NCBI GenBank assembly: GCA_907163375.1
Contig: CAJQUW010014725.1
Span: 186,001 to 250,000, forward strand
Reading direction: 5' to 3'
DNA from: Prostheceraeus crozeri
Taxonomy: Eukaryota > Platyhelminthes > Polycladida > Euryleptidae
DNA length: 64,000 nt
Position 1 is the first letter of the stretch. Each line of letters begins with the position of its first letter. The notes below the pieces were generated by a model. It saw nothing but the letters and a program-made list of their open reading frames with translations. It was not told the DNA's origin and searched no databases. Shown here piece by piece: positions 44,101 to 59,300 of this stretch. A program made the translations under genes and the position numbers.

Positions 44101-47100
44101 AAATCTTCTAAATTACATTTCGAGCAGACGAAGGTCACTTCAATATTCAGAAGTACCAAAAGAGTTTTAAGCGTCAGTCAATCAATATGGAGGACGAGTG
44201 TTTTCCATCACGGATGCTGAGCCTTATCTCAACATAATTGCCATGCTTTAGTGTTCTGACGTCATTTGTATTGATCCACCGTATTTAAAGTGTTAGCTAT
44301 ATAATCTACTTACTCAGCACCTCCAGCATCCTCGCGTTTCTCTGTAAATGACTACTGACGCTGCCGGTCATTATGCTGCTTCAATTGTAAACTCTGTTAT
44401 TTTGAAATAAACAAATAAAGGAATAAAATATATATTAACACTGCTTTGTTCATCACAGATTTATTTTCACTGTATTTGAGAAGGATTTGTTTCACGTCGA
44501 TCATGTCCTCATTTCATTTTCTTCCTAATACGATCAGTAAACCAGTTTCATACAATTTTACCTGAGCATGAGTATTTCGCATTTTACTCAAATTTGAATT
44601 TGTTGCTATAGGAATGCAAATGTTGATGCATGTCTATTATTTGTCTACGAAATAATTAATATTGAAGACAACCAACAAAATCAACAATTTCAAGAGCAAA
44701 CCGTACTCAGATATAGTGTTACAAATGAGTGGTAATTATCACTTCAACCAAAGAATATACTTACTGCTCCCATAACGACGATGATGAAGAGGTTCAGAGT
44801 AGCAGCAGTAGCGGAGCTGATGTAATATGCATTCTCATAAACGAGGAATTCCCTTTGTAACTTCAGTCGGGCGTATACAGACAAACGGTACGCTATGACA
44901 CCCACGACAAGCGCCACAGCAACCGCCAACAAGAGAAGTATGGTTGAGTATGTGGCTAGGGCCATAGGAAAACGACGACTCCAAAATGGTACTCCTTTTG
45001 ATTTCTAGAACGTTAAAATTGGAAAGTGAGCAAAATGATTACAAATAAACACATGACGTCTAAAATGCATACCAAAACGTCTTAGATATTGGAGAAAACT
45101 TCATTCTCAAATACGCATATCAAAACTGATTTCATTGTCAGGTTATATGCATGCAGACATTTATTTGCCTTGGGCATTTAGAATTGTCCATTATTTCAAA
45201 TAAACATTTAAACATTAAATCTTCAAAAAAATTGGGCTATGCTATTGCATTTCAAAATTTTTGCAAGGGAAATTTTCATTATAACCAGACAATAGATTGA
45301 ATGAGAGAAATTGCAAGATTTTCTGTTTATGGATTAATGAAGTTCATGGAAAACATTGAGTGTCAATTGATGCAGTGTATGATGCCATTTGAATTTGATC
45401 TCATTTTATGTCTGCATTTGTGTATGAGGGAGATGGAATTCGCAACTGAAATTTATTACATCTCGTGAATGATAATCATGTATCTACGAAATGATGAATA
45501 AGTCGATACTAATCGAACATTCGAATTACATGTAATTCTCACACCTTGTGTTTTTTGGGATTAATTATCATCGGCGCCAGTTTGGAAGGATTTTTGCAGT
45601 TTTAACATGACGCTACTACTTTTAGTGAAAAACGTGCACGACTATATTATTAATTTAAGCAACCAAAATAACAGAAGTGACGTATTTAGTTTTTATAAAA
45701 TCAAGACCGATGTGCGAAAGGTTTGATAGTTATACATACATTTTCATAATTGGATAACCATTGCTTGTTAATTAAAGATCTAAGCCTACTAATAAGGCAT
45801 GCATGACCATCTGTCTACCGTTCGATTTTCGGCATTTGAAAATTTAAAATTAATACATCAGATTTAGCGGTAATTACTACATAGATTTCATCAGTGTATC
45901 AATCAAGATGCACTCTCTCGAGGAGCAATTGAAGTGTCTCACGTAGGTTCTTGCACATTAACATGGTGTAGAACGGGAATTTGACAAAATGTAGTCGCAC
46001 TCCACCTTTTAGGTTGCAGGTCAGTAAGGAAACTAAAGCTTGAAACTGGTTATTTGCCTAAGACCGGACCGGGGCGAAAGGTAAAGGCAACTGAAGATGA
46101 TAGAATTGAACCCGTTCAAGAGCAAGTAGCTGAAAGTTCACATTCGTCAATCCGTCCTATTGCCCATGACCATGACATCGACACTTCTAGTACATGCTTT
46201 GCAGACTGAAGAAAGCTTGGGATGAAGCCTTATAAGGCCACCCAAGTATATATGTAAAAACATCTGACAAATTTGACAACATATTGAGTGGATTGTGGCT
46301 CTGACGTCGAGGTCAGGCTTGCAAGGAGTCCAAAACTACATTACCATCTGCGAATATTGGCCCTTGAGATTGAATCCATCGGTATTGTTGCCTAAATGCA
46401 CTTCGAGAATAGCACTCCTTAAGGTCAGCGGCTTCCGCAAAATGGGAAAACTCGGACGTAGTTTTTGTAATGTAAATAGAATAATAAAACATTCAGTTGC
46501 ATCCTCATTTAAAAAAATGAGAACAGACCTGAATAGCTGCCATTTCATCCAATATCAGGAATCATCAGGAGGCCTAGTCAACATCTTTCAACATCGACAC
46601 AGCTCCCTATTTAAAGTTGCAGCCATGCCCGGGCAAATTTGAGATTTGCAATAAGCAAGCTAGTGAAATTTCAACGGGTATTCATTAAGCATCACTTTAG
46701 ACACACTAGTGGCAAATCGCCTAAGTTAGTGCACCACCTGCAATAACAATAAATTAGCAATATTAATTATTGCAGGCGCAATAGCTAAGCCAATTTGCCA
46801 ATAGTGTGTTTAAAGTGATGTCTAATGAATGCCTGTTGAAATTTCACTAACTTGCTAATTACAAATCTCAAATTTGCCCGGGCATGGCGCAACTTAAAAA
46901 AAATAGGGAGCGTGATGTGAAAAAATGTTTGTTAGGCCTCCTCCTGATTGAGATTATGGATGAAATGGCAGCTATTCAGGTCTGTTCTCATTTTTTTAAA
47001 TGAGGATGCAACTGAATGTTTTATTATTCTATTTACATTATTATTATTATTATTTTTATTCTATTTACATGTTTTGGTCATTCTGATAGAAAAATCTACT

Positions 47101-50100
47101 TGCAGACCACGGGTTCATAAATATCTTCGTAAAAACAAAAAGTTTCGAAATATTTTAGTCCCTGGTGAACATGCACTCATTCTTCTATTTATACCGATTC
47201 AATCAAATTTATCGAACATAGCTGCAGGCATTTGCCGTTTCCTCCATCAGTCTTGTAACAAACATAATTGTGCATAAATTATTCAAGCTATTCGTCTGAT
47301 AATATTTACAGAATATTAGCAAGTCTGCATGTACAAAGAATGAAGTGTAGGCTAGATAACATTGCAATTGTTACCTAGCTAGGTTCATTAATAGCAATGT
47401 TGCACATATTAAATGTAAATCATGCATTAATTTTTTAATCATGTATATGCTTACACATAAGGAATCCTGATATTCCCTGATGGCATCATAGGGATCTTCT
47501 ACACTCAACAACATAATTATGTGATTCGAGTAAATCGTGCACTATACGAACATTTTTAATGCTATTGTTTGAAATAAGGCATGCAGTATTAGGGATTCCC
47601 GTGGAGATTTTCTGTCCTGTGGGATGGCGGTGAGAATGAATAATGCCATCCCAGGGCAACTCTGGTTATTTGTCATAATCAGGAAGCATGTAGACGACAG
47701 TAGACTTATTCAATCGAACGCAATGATTAGTAGTTCTCTTGAAAGAATTGCCATCGATATCATTTGCATCATCATTGAAGAGAATTGGTATTCGCCAGTT
47801 TAACTAGTAATTGGTCAAGTATCCGAGTTACCTCGAACACCGTGACACTTGTTGATCCTCCCCGTTCATTCTCACAATTCACTTAGCTTACCGTTAATAG
47901 ATCTTCTTTTGTTTTTGGAGGCGACTCAACTTCATCTCGATGTCGTTTCTTTAGTCGCTCAGCCAAATAACGCGTATACTCTGGTCGCGGCGCCTCCTGA
48001 AGAAGGTGAATTGATATGCAGAAGAAATCTTGTCAATACATGTATTTCTAGCTATTCCCAATGAATTTGTATTGTAGAATAGCAAACATATTGCAAGAGT
48101 CTCGATAGCATTAATAGACATTTAACACCCATAAACATTCCATGCGTCAGATGTAAATCTTACGGACAGACAGTCTTAATGATGTGCAGTTACAGCTATG
48201 GTTAATTGTCTGTTACGGCAAAAAATCCCCATGATTGCGGTTGGTTACGGTTAAATCTCTACTCGTTTACGCTTTTGTCACGGTTACGTTTTTACAAATA
48301 GTGATCATCTCATCATAGTCACTGTCTACTTATTTCACTTTTAGAATGAGTTGAGTCAAGAAATTTTCAAAACGAAAGCATTCTCTCCCGAAGTATTTAT
48401 GCCACAATAAAACATAAAGTACAAAGTTGCCAACGTTTCCTGATCCTGTCTCATGCCAGTTAACTATAAATATGGTTATAGTTAACTGCCTTGAGAAAGG
48501 GTCAGGACCCGAAACGCTGGCAACTTTATACTTTATGTTTTATTGTGGCATAAATACTTCGGGAGAGAATGCTTTCGTTTTGAAAATTTCTTGGATATGG
48601 TCTTCCCGACCACTGTCATTACTTAAATGAGTTGAGTGTCCATCGAGTATCTTCCTTAAAGTTAAATACAAGATATTTCACCTTCCTTAATCAGACCTTC
48701 AGTGCGGGCCATTTTGCTTAACATTGTAGGTTTACATGCAGGCCATTTTATTATATTTGTATGTAACACTAATGTCATTTCTTAATTTTCTATAATGTTT
48801 CCACGCAATTTATTTATAATGCAACATAGGTTTCTGATAAGATGATGAAGCCTCTTGTCTGTGATCCGCAAAATCAGTCACACAAAACTCACTAAGCATT
48901 CCAATGTGCATGACGTTAATGCTACTATCGGCATGAACTGTTATTTTGATGATGTACTCAGAGACAAATGATATGTGATTGATAACCCAATGCAGAGTGT
49001 ATAACCGGATTATTTTCAGTGTTTTCACGTCTAATTTTCAAAATTATGCGCACATGATTGAATTTCGTCTCTTAAGATTTCCTTAGATCATTTCTTTTTC
49101 CATATTCTGCAATAATTCTACAGTCATCTTAATTATTAAGCGATAATTTGGTTAGGATAAGGTTTGGCAAAGGACAGAGAATAAAATAATGCTCAGAAGT
49201 AGGGCTGTGCGCTGACCGCACATCCTCGCACCGGTGCACCGAAAATTTTAAAAAGCTGTCCAGAAGAACTTATTAAAGCATAGGCGAAATATAATTTGCA
49301 TCGTGTTTCAGATTATCTTTCAATAGTCAAACTAGAACTTCGAATTCTTGAAGGCAAAGTTTCTCAGTCTTTCATAATCAATGTTCAATGCAAATTTTAG
49401 CACATCAGGAAATACAGAAAGATTCGAAGCAATGTCACCGCTATTTACAATTTAAAATGCGAGAATGTCAGCATCTCGACATTTCTCCACTTAAAGCTGT
49501 CTCTCTGTCATGTGATGATAAAAAAATGAATCCTTCGGACGAATCGCTGGCCGCTGGAATGCTAAGATGGGTTGTATCTATAGGCAAGAGGAGCAACAGC
49601 AGGGTACGCAATATTTGCTATGAGATTCCAAAATTCTTAGGTCGCGAGAATTGAGATTTCGTGGCCTACAAGAACTTATCAAGAACTTCCATTATCTATT
49701 TCTCTTCACATTTTCACATCTCTTTCTCAACATCAGGAAATGCATCGGTTGTTTTGTGATTTTCAAAAGGTTTCATTTTCATGACATTGAAATTTAGAGC
49801 TTGAATATAGCCGATAAACAGAATTGAACAATACTCTCCTAGTTGGATTGATTCTACTGTATGTTTAAAATGAACAACAAATCAAAGATATAATTGAAAA
49901 TATGCAGTCAAGTATCAATTTGATTGAAGTTCACACAGTTCGGTGCACCGGCCTGAGAACCGGTGCACTGCATACAGCCCTACTCAGAAGATATGAATAA
50001 TATGGATATGTTAAAATAATTAATTCTAATTAAGCTCTTTGTAATCCCATGACTGGAAGCTCTAGTTCACACTCATAATCCGATTCCGTCTACCCAGTAG

Positions 50101-53100
50101 AGCTCCTAATTCATTGCATTGTGATCATCCCAGTTAGACTTGAATTCAAAATTTGAAATACCAATGAATAAGTTGCAAGCTTAAACATTTACATGTAAAG
50201 CATAGAGCAAACAACTGCTGAAAACATTTAATAATGCTCATATGTACAACATGTAATCAATGAGAGTTGAGTAAGATTAGATTTAAATACAAAGAGTAAA
50301 TCATAGATCCGAATATTAAGCGAAAGGTAAAAATTGTTAAATATTCGGCATTTTTCAGTGGATTCTCACCAATGTTGTACTGTCTGATTCATACATGCGC
50401 CAACGATAAAGAAGAGCCGCTTGCTCCCGTTGCCAATATATCAGTAGGAACATTCCTGGAGAAAAACATAAAGAGATATATACGTGTTTAATTGGTCGAA
50501 AACATTAATTGCCATTTATGACGTGGCTTGCGAGCTGATGAATGAACATTGTGTTAATATGTTACACCGTACCGCACGCTACGAGATCAGATACAAAACC
50601 AAGACAAAACTGGCAAGATTTACGTAACGAGAGCATGCTGTTGTGCTGTGAAGCTGTTCGTCAGGGCTTTATAGAGATGTATTTCTTGGAGTAATGAAAA
50701 TCTCTCGAACATCCTGTGCATAGTTGCCCCGCTCAGGACGTGCTATGTTTTGCCAAATTGTTCAATGAACTGATGCGTAAATTCTTTCTTCCCCAGTATT
50801 TGTCTGTTGATGAATTGCAAGGGCTAAGGTTTGAAGATTCTAATGCTGCACGTGCACATTATTGCTCTACATTCCTACGTCTACCTTATAACTTTTGTGG
50901 TTGCTCTGATTTTTGTAATCCATGCTCGTCATATTTTGATTTTAATTCTCTTATGCGTCTTACCTACAGCTTTGCCTCTCGCAGTCAATAGCACGAAAGA
51001 AACCCGTCCTTCGAACTCAAACTTTAGTAAACTACTGTCTCTCGATTGGTGCTCGCTATCTTGTTGGGTTGCTCACCTTCATGCCTTCTATAGATACTTA
51101 CATGCGCTCTCTATCATTCAGTTTGCTAGTTAAACATTCGAAAATTCCATTGTTCCGTATTTGTTATACGAAACCGCTGCTAGCTGTCAATCAATCGGTG
51201 TCGTATCGAGCATTTTCATATTGTAGGGTGTGGTTGTGTAGATGGAATTTAAAATTTATCTAACAAACCCTAAATTCATTTATAATTACACTGCTACGGC
51301 CGTGAAAATAACCCAATCAACATTTCTCTTTTGGAATACTACTATTAGGGATTTGAATATTTTGAAGCAACAGCTAAACCTATTTAACCCTCAGACTGAT
51401 GCATCTCCGGTGGATACTAATTTGTTTCTGTATGTCTAAACTTGTGTAACCAAATTATGTGTTACAGTAGACTAAGCATAATAGTTTACCGAATGCATTT
51501 GAATTCTGAAAATAAAGAATAGTTCAAAAATATTCCGCCATCTATTCTACACATCAAAAATTCAATATTTTGAAAAAAAAGTCAAATAAATTTAAATTCA
51601 ATAATCTCACCCCAAATGGACATGAAGGTTGCGTAGATGAGAGTATTTTGATTGTTTACTAGACGTGCAAAACGATACCAATAGCAGGCATCAGATAGCC
51701 GCCAAAAATGGCACTTGGTATCGCAAAGAGGGCACATGGTGATATTTTGTCCCATTCCACAAATGTCGTTTCTGAAAATGAAAAAGATTATTTAAGCATA
51801 TTTCAAACATTTATGAGATGTAGAAATATTTACGTGATAGGATCGGTGATAGTCAATACGAGACTATTAATTGACACAATACTGCAAAAAATTGTGGCAA
51901 TAATTAAATACAGCAGATAATGCCCGAGCCATGCGAAATACAATCCAACTTCCGAGCCAAAATATTCTCTGAAAAAAGTTGGAGAATATTAATCATTGAT
52001 CCAGTTCAACTTTTAAAGTACATGAAAATTCAAAGTCATACTTACGCTTTAATCTTATTGGTGACATTTTATTCAAGTGAAATTCAGAAATTATTAAATG
52101 AAATTCAGAAGGCAGATATTATGGAACTCTGTTATGAAATCATTAAAGTTCTGTATCTCTACAAATAGCTCTAAAAAATACCACCTATATATCTGGTCTG
52201 GACTATCAGAATTGAAGAAAATATTTTTTGACTGTGAAAGATTCTAGACAACAACATATTTATAATAATCCGGCATTACGCATTTGTCAGATGTTTTGAA
52301 TACTCTATAAAGCACCTGGAAAGCACAAAATTACCAAATGAAGTCAGTTGCAACACTTAAGGAATATTTATTTGCTCATACTTTCTACATACTGTCTGTT
52401 CTTTAATGTTTTTCTACAATACATTCGCTCCCATACATGCTACTACAAATAATACGCGAGCCTTTGAGACGTTCGTTGTCAAGTAATTACTGGAAGTCAA
52501 GCGAGTGTTGAGTGATTAATAAGGTAAAACAACAGGAATTAATTATTAATTGACACAATCACATTATGACAAGATAATCATCACTCATTCATCTTATTCA
52601 ACTATTGTTCAAAATCCTCGAATATGGGATGCTTATTCGATTTCCATGCAAGCTACCTATTAAATTTGCGCATGTTTATCGACTTCCAATGACGATCTGC
52701 GAGATTGATGAGTATGCTTTGTAAATGCTAATAGAACCTTTTTGATCAAGTGACAATATATGCATAATGAGATTAACATTGATCACTTCAAATTCAGTAA
52801 TAGATCTCTAATGATGTCAACTGCGTTGCAATCAAACAGCCGTAATCAATCAATATCTTAAAATGCTGACTCTAGTTCGTTTGAAGCAGCAAGTATAACT
52901 TTGATTGTGCTAAGACTTCATATTTTTATTTCTACTTATAACTCCACTATTCCTCAGACAAGCAACTGATTTCCAGGAAAGTCATTCCTAATGCTATCGA
53001 TCTCCATAAATCTTCAATGTTTGGCTCATTTCAAATTTGAATTTTGAAAATTTCGAATTTCCAAATTCAACTCAATTTTCAAGTTATAAATGCATCACTC

Positions 53101-53344
53101 GAAATTTTTAACGCGAAAGACAAATCAATTTTATTCCAACTATATAGCTGCTACTTCTTGCGTAGTAGTCATATTCCAATATAAAGCTGAAAATATCTAA
53201 ACTTATCTTTCCACAAGATTCTTTTCATAAATTTTCTTCGGCGTGAAGACGCAGTTTGATTATGTTTTTCGTTTGTAAATAAAAATGTCATCATTCAAGT
53301 TGAAGCATTTGCTACTAAGCATTTTCGAATCATGTTATCTCATC

Positions 53345-53379
<35 letters not shown>

Positions 53380-56300
53380 ATCGTTTATTGTATCACTGAA
53401 TGGGAATCAAAAAGCATTACAAGTCTACATTTCATAGCAAATTAGAAAATAGTATATACCAGCATAAAGTCAAATGTCAGAAGTCACTCGCAAAAAGTAG
53501 ACGAAATAATATAATAAGTCAACCCAACGGAATAAAGACTTTCGACGGATGGTTGTTTCGACTATAAGAACAGACAAACGCCACCTTGAGCAAGGGGGCA
53601 AGACTTTTAATAGCAGTATCTGAAGCTATATGAAGAAATGAAAGTAAAAAGCAAGGGGAGCTCCCTAGATCCTGCAAGATCCTGCAACCTACCTACAATT
53701 CCTTTTTGTTTTTCAGTTTTGTTTTTTGTAATCTCTAGTAAGATCTTCTGAAATCTTGCCAATGAAATACGGGACATATAAGACTCCAGCAGAGATCTTA
53801 TAAGACCCATAATTATACAAGGTCAGTAATTCTGGTCAGTCACATTTTTTGAGACTCTTCGCAAAATGTAATTCGCTGAGCACTTAGACCCTTATCCTTT
53901 ACATGCCCTTTCCATTGAAGGGTCGTCATCAAGAAAATCCCTCCAAAAAGGCGCACACGAACGCAGAGTTCACTGAGGAAAACTTGATTTCACGCATCGC
54001 TGCTCTCTATGCACGTTTCCCTGCAATAAATCAAACCCTTTGTTTCGCATTTAACATCAATCGCTTTTCCGTTTTCGCCACTTAAACAAAAATGACCTCC
54101 TTATTTATGGCTCCAATATTTTCATTCAAAATGATGCCGTCTCGAATACCCCGATACTATGCATATATCATTCGATACTTTGAGATCACAGAGGTACTAC
54201 ACACAGGTTGAGAGTCGTATCAAAATACCAAAGAGGTTATGGACCCAAAGATAGGATAGAGCGGCACCCCATTTGTTGAGTCGAAATCGCTAATATCTTG
54301 TTTTAACCGTACTCTCTGACGTTCGATTTAAAAGATAGCTTTTCAAGAAAGAATGAAAAGATTTAGAAATTTATTTCTCTAGTCTTACATAGCAGTATAT
54401 GATGTTTACTTTGTTTTATATAGCATAGACAAATCAAAATGAGTAAAAACGGCTGCGCTTATGTTGAGGTCGTCAGCGTGTCTTGTCAAAGTGACCATGA
54501 GCAGCAACAATCTGCATGAGTGTTGATGATGATGAATTCCTCTCCAGCAATTTGATCTCCCAATCAATAGGCCAATTGGTCTTCTCTCTCTTGCTCAAGA
54601 CAATCCATTCTAGCAATTTTGCAGGAACAGATGGCAAGGCTGATTGGTCGCAAACTTTGACTGTGCTACTGGGGGGATTTTGGAAATGAGAAATCTCAGG
54701 TGCTTACTGGAGCTAGGACCTTTTCTCTGTTTCAAGACTTTCAAAACATAAATGAAAGATGGGATCAAAATCTGCAAGAATAAGACTTTACAACAGAGTA
54801 CTTCAGTAGATCTTGACACAGGTAGGTGCGCAGCTTTTGCAAACTTGAACTCGTAAAAGACGGTTAAAGTCTCATCTTCTACATTCATCGACCCATAAAT
54901 TGAACGGATGCTGCATGGCATACATTGCAAAAACTCTCATTGATAGAATTATGTACTCTTTGGAAAAATGAGAAAGTGTCCCTCAATGCGAAATCATAAA
55001 TTCTGTCGTTTGCTTCTTCTTTGTTACCCCAAATCCCCCGCCCCACACAATCCCCCCCTTTGGTTGGACTGATTTGGATTTGATTTTGAAAAATTTTTGC
55101 TTGCTTCAGACATTCCTTCCTTTACCTTTTCAAAAAAAAAATTGTAACGGTCCTTTGTCGGACCGAAAGCATCCACAGTCTTTTTATTCTATCCATACTT
55201 TGATTAATGGCAATCATCTTTGGTAGCAATCTCTTACTCTGATAACATTAGTTTGAATTGAACTATCATCCTGGAACATGCAAATCATCATAGAAGATCG
55301 TACATTTTCGTCGATACATTTGCAGAGTAAAGGCTTTCTGGATTATCAAACAGAATCGTCGCTCACTCTCTTATATCAGGTTCTTCCAGGATTATACAAA
55401 TATGACCGGCAACATGACTATATCATCGCGTAACTCTTTGAAGGTGGCATATTGGTTAAATGTGGTCGAGTTTCCATATAGGGTCCAATTTTTGAATTCG
55501 TTCTGTGGGATAATTCAGCAATTATATACTAATTTCTCGACGAGTGTCAATGCTAGATTAGCATTGTAGTCGTGTGGACCATTCACAAGTCTCTGCAGTG
55601 GGAAATGAGATGTCAGGAAAAGTTCGAAAAATAGTGGTTAAAATCTCCAGATGAAAGTTAAGAAATAGTAGTTACAGATATTTGGCATTTACCAAAATCA
55701 TTACAAGAATTTTAGGGATGAGTTCAAGTTAATGGGACCACAATCGGGAAAATAAGTAACACCAACCACAAGGAGTCTAGGGACGCATGACTGAAACCAC
55801 ACAAGCTAAACTTCCGGAAATGCCGGAGATATCATACTTTGAGGTTGTTATCTCCACATTTAGAATCCATTTAGGACTCCATCACGATTTATCATCAATT
55901 CTATCAGTAGATGACCGGTTAAGTTATAAGCTTGTTATGCTTTAATGGGAACATTGGTAGACTCAGTAAATAGTAAAGCACTGATGTTCAGGATCTGACT
56001 TGACTCTGTCTACGAAGATCGTCAAACTTAATACTTATGGGTTTCAGATTGGAGAAGTTTGGCAGCCAAATTGCAACATTCATTTAAACCTGTCATTTCT
56101 CAAAGTAAAATTACGATATTTAAAAATGTTACTCTGCTCATCAAACGATATAGATAATAATTTTGTACTTCACAAATGCACAACAGTAAGATTATCTGCG
56201 GATAATTTGCGATATTCGTAAGCACGTTCAGCCATACTTCCGACTTTATTTCAAGCGGTAGGTTAGATCTTCTTGAATGTACTTTTTATTTAATGGAATT

Positions 56301-59300
56301 GAAGCTTGCTGAGTAATCTGGCTTTCAGAAATAAATAGTTAAACTTCACTTTTGTCCGCCTTTACAATTATTTAGACGCGTTTGAAGCTGCCAAATTTTC
56401 GTGGTTTGGCCAATTCTTAATTTACATCTTCAACGTGTTCTACTCAAGAGAAACTGTTCAGAACTTGAGCAATGGGTCGAAAGCGATGAAAAACTTCCAT
56501 GAACATTCCTACACTTATTACACAAGCATTTTTTCTGTATAACGACTTTTTCCGCCCGTCTTTTTCCGCAATCTTGAATCCCTCCTGCAAATTTCCCTAC
56601 CGGCCTCACATTTAACGTCGTCTGACACAACTGTGCTCTGGAACAACTGACTTCAGGAGTTTGACTCACAATGTCTGCAATCATTTTCCTATCGTTTATC
56701 TCATGTAGAAAGTCACAGAAGAATTGGTTGAACTAGTTAACTTCTTTTCTTTTTCAGATTTTTTTTCTTCATCATGTCACATAGTGACAATTATCATGAC
56801 GTGACTTGGGTTTGACTGACGAGTTTTCAACAATTGTTTTATCTTAAAGATCGAACTTCAACTCTTTCAGAACTTTCTCACTCTCTAGGCTTTAGACCAA
56901 TTCTAGCATAATAGACTGTTTAGTGATATCTAGCATTGCTTAATTCAGGAGACTCGCACTTAGGCAGACGGATTAAAAAGTTTTGCAATTCTGCCACCCT
57001 GAGACTAGAGTGGCCAAACATAGCTACATGTAAAGGATGCCACAAGTTGCTGGACTGTTTGTCTCTATCCTTTTCGTATGTCTCTATCCTTTGTCTGGTG
57101 GACCACACGCATGGGTCAGCACCACATGCATTGTCCACATAATTTTTTTATCAAAGCTTCTACCAGCGAAATTGTGCTCCAGACCCTGCGAACAATATCC
57201 AGCAGATGTTCACAACTCCAGGCCTCTAGCAATGAAATAATAAAAACTGCAATTATTATAAGTTAACACGCAATGTAGATATCGAATATTTGGTACCAAC
57301 ACCCATATTCTACTCGTCATCAGCTAACCTAATAACACTCACGACAGTAAATCGTGAATCCAAGCTGATGAATAAATCGAGCTCAAATCATAGGACAGGC
57401 TCTCGCAGCGGCGAAGCGACCTCAGAAACACAAAGAGATACAAAAAAATGGAGCCACAAGGATACAAATATTTGGTGTGGTGAATAGACCAGAACCGAGA
57501 CTCATCATATTATCGCTTGAAAAAAAATTGCAGCTCTTCAGCTGTGTTAAGGGGAATTCTCACAAATGAATTGTGAATTGAATCATCAAAGCGGTCAGGT
57601 TTGAACTGAATCATGCGAAACTTTCGTTATTTTGATTTTATTAGCTATTTTATTTTTAGTTATTTTCTATAAAAACTGAAACTTTAAAATTCTGTGAAGA
57701 CTTGGTTTTTGACGATGTTCCGTCTCTTTCGAGTCAAACTACGAGTAGAAATGCTCTGTGATAAAGTATCAGTCTAAAAGAGTGTCCGAATCGCTTTTCC
57801 TAACGACAATCACTTGATGAAGGTTATTTAAAATGATTTGTTCGACTTACATCATATAAGATAGCTCGCACGCTTTGACTGAAAACTTTGGTGGCAATTT
57901 GATTTTAAAGACAAAGCTTTGTGTTGTGGAAGAAGCTTTACGTACAAATGGATTAATGTATTATCAGCTATTGGTTCGAACTCGATTATGCAGCCGATTA
58001 ATTTTTTGCGTGAATTATTCCTTCCTTACTTTCAATAAATTGTAGAATCATTCTTAGCCTTCTACACTGTATATCAGACATATTTGAAAATCAAGTGGTG
58101 ATTTCTTTCTCTATTTCGATTTTGTGGGCTGACTTCAAACTCCCTCAACAATCATAGTTGTAGATTTTTTAAACTTGTCAATTGATTGCAGGTAAATATG
58201 CACATCTGCATCCAAACCTTCCTGCTCATAATTAAGATTTCGTTGTGATGTCAGTTGCCAACATTGTTCCAAAACTATTTCAAAATTTACCCTAATCAAG
58301 TTTACAAAGCAAAATTTCATCAAATGTAGGTCTACAAATTTTCACATAACAAAACGAAAATTCTGTGTAGAAATGAGAGGTACAATAACATTCCATGTTT
58401 GTTTGACTGCTAACGACTGACGCTGAACAGGGAACGAGATTCAGTTCAATGTTAAAATTGATTGCTACATTTACATACGTTAGAGTACATCTAATTCACA
58501 TATTATGCGCTTTGCCATTACTTCTTCAGTGACTTCCTCTTGAATCAAATTGTGGATATGAACACGGGAAGACGACCATTAACAAAAATTCTTCAGAGAA
58601 GATAAGATTTCATAAGAGGAAGCTTATCCCATCTCTATTTTACTCACACATACAAATCTATTATAAAGCACAATGCGTGAGGTAGGTTATTGTGTCAAGA
58701 TAGCATGACATTTGTTATTTATGAAAAAATTTTCCTTGTGAGGTTGTTGACGAATGAGTTCAGTTAACAAAGCTAACGGAAAATCATGCGAATAAACTGT
58801 GTTCACAATCACACATTAGTCAACATTTTCATAATCGATTGGAGCTGCTTGTCCTAGACAAGTATATTGCTCTCTCAAACCTCAAAATTCAAAAAGTTTT
58901 TCTTTCAGAGGAAAGTGTCCGGAGATATATAACTACAGACATTGGCACTCAAAATCTTCATACTTTGCAAATAATGGCATTTTAATGCTTATTACGTGGT
59001 TCACTTTTTCAATCTTTCATATTTCAAAAACGAAGTCTTACCTTATGTGGTCTAATGGTTGCAACTTGCACCAATTTCGAGGATGCGCCCAATGTTGGTA
59101 CAAAAGTTTCCTCAGATTATCATGTTCAGATTTCCAGTCACCCTGTAATAATGAATCTTCTGTAAAATCCAAAACAAAATAATGGAATAGAGGAAAATGA
59201 ATTCTTACCACATGAGGGCAAAAGGCTGCAGTGTACACTCCATCTCGAAGTAGCTTGCCAATTCCGAATTCAAACTCATCGATTCCATATTTGCAATCAC

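Noticed and set aside
45230-45310. Weak similarity to the hAT-type repeat near 34345-34390
   Set aside because: Only about 20 bp of AT-rich match ('ggaaattttcat.ataacc'); insufficient to call a copy.
54610-54930. 106-residue minus-strand frame
   Set aside because: No family resemblance that I could sustain, no splice signals that would fit the anoctamin phases, and the neighbouring anoctamin exons already join.
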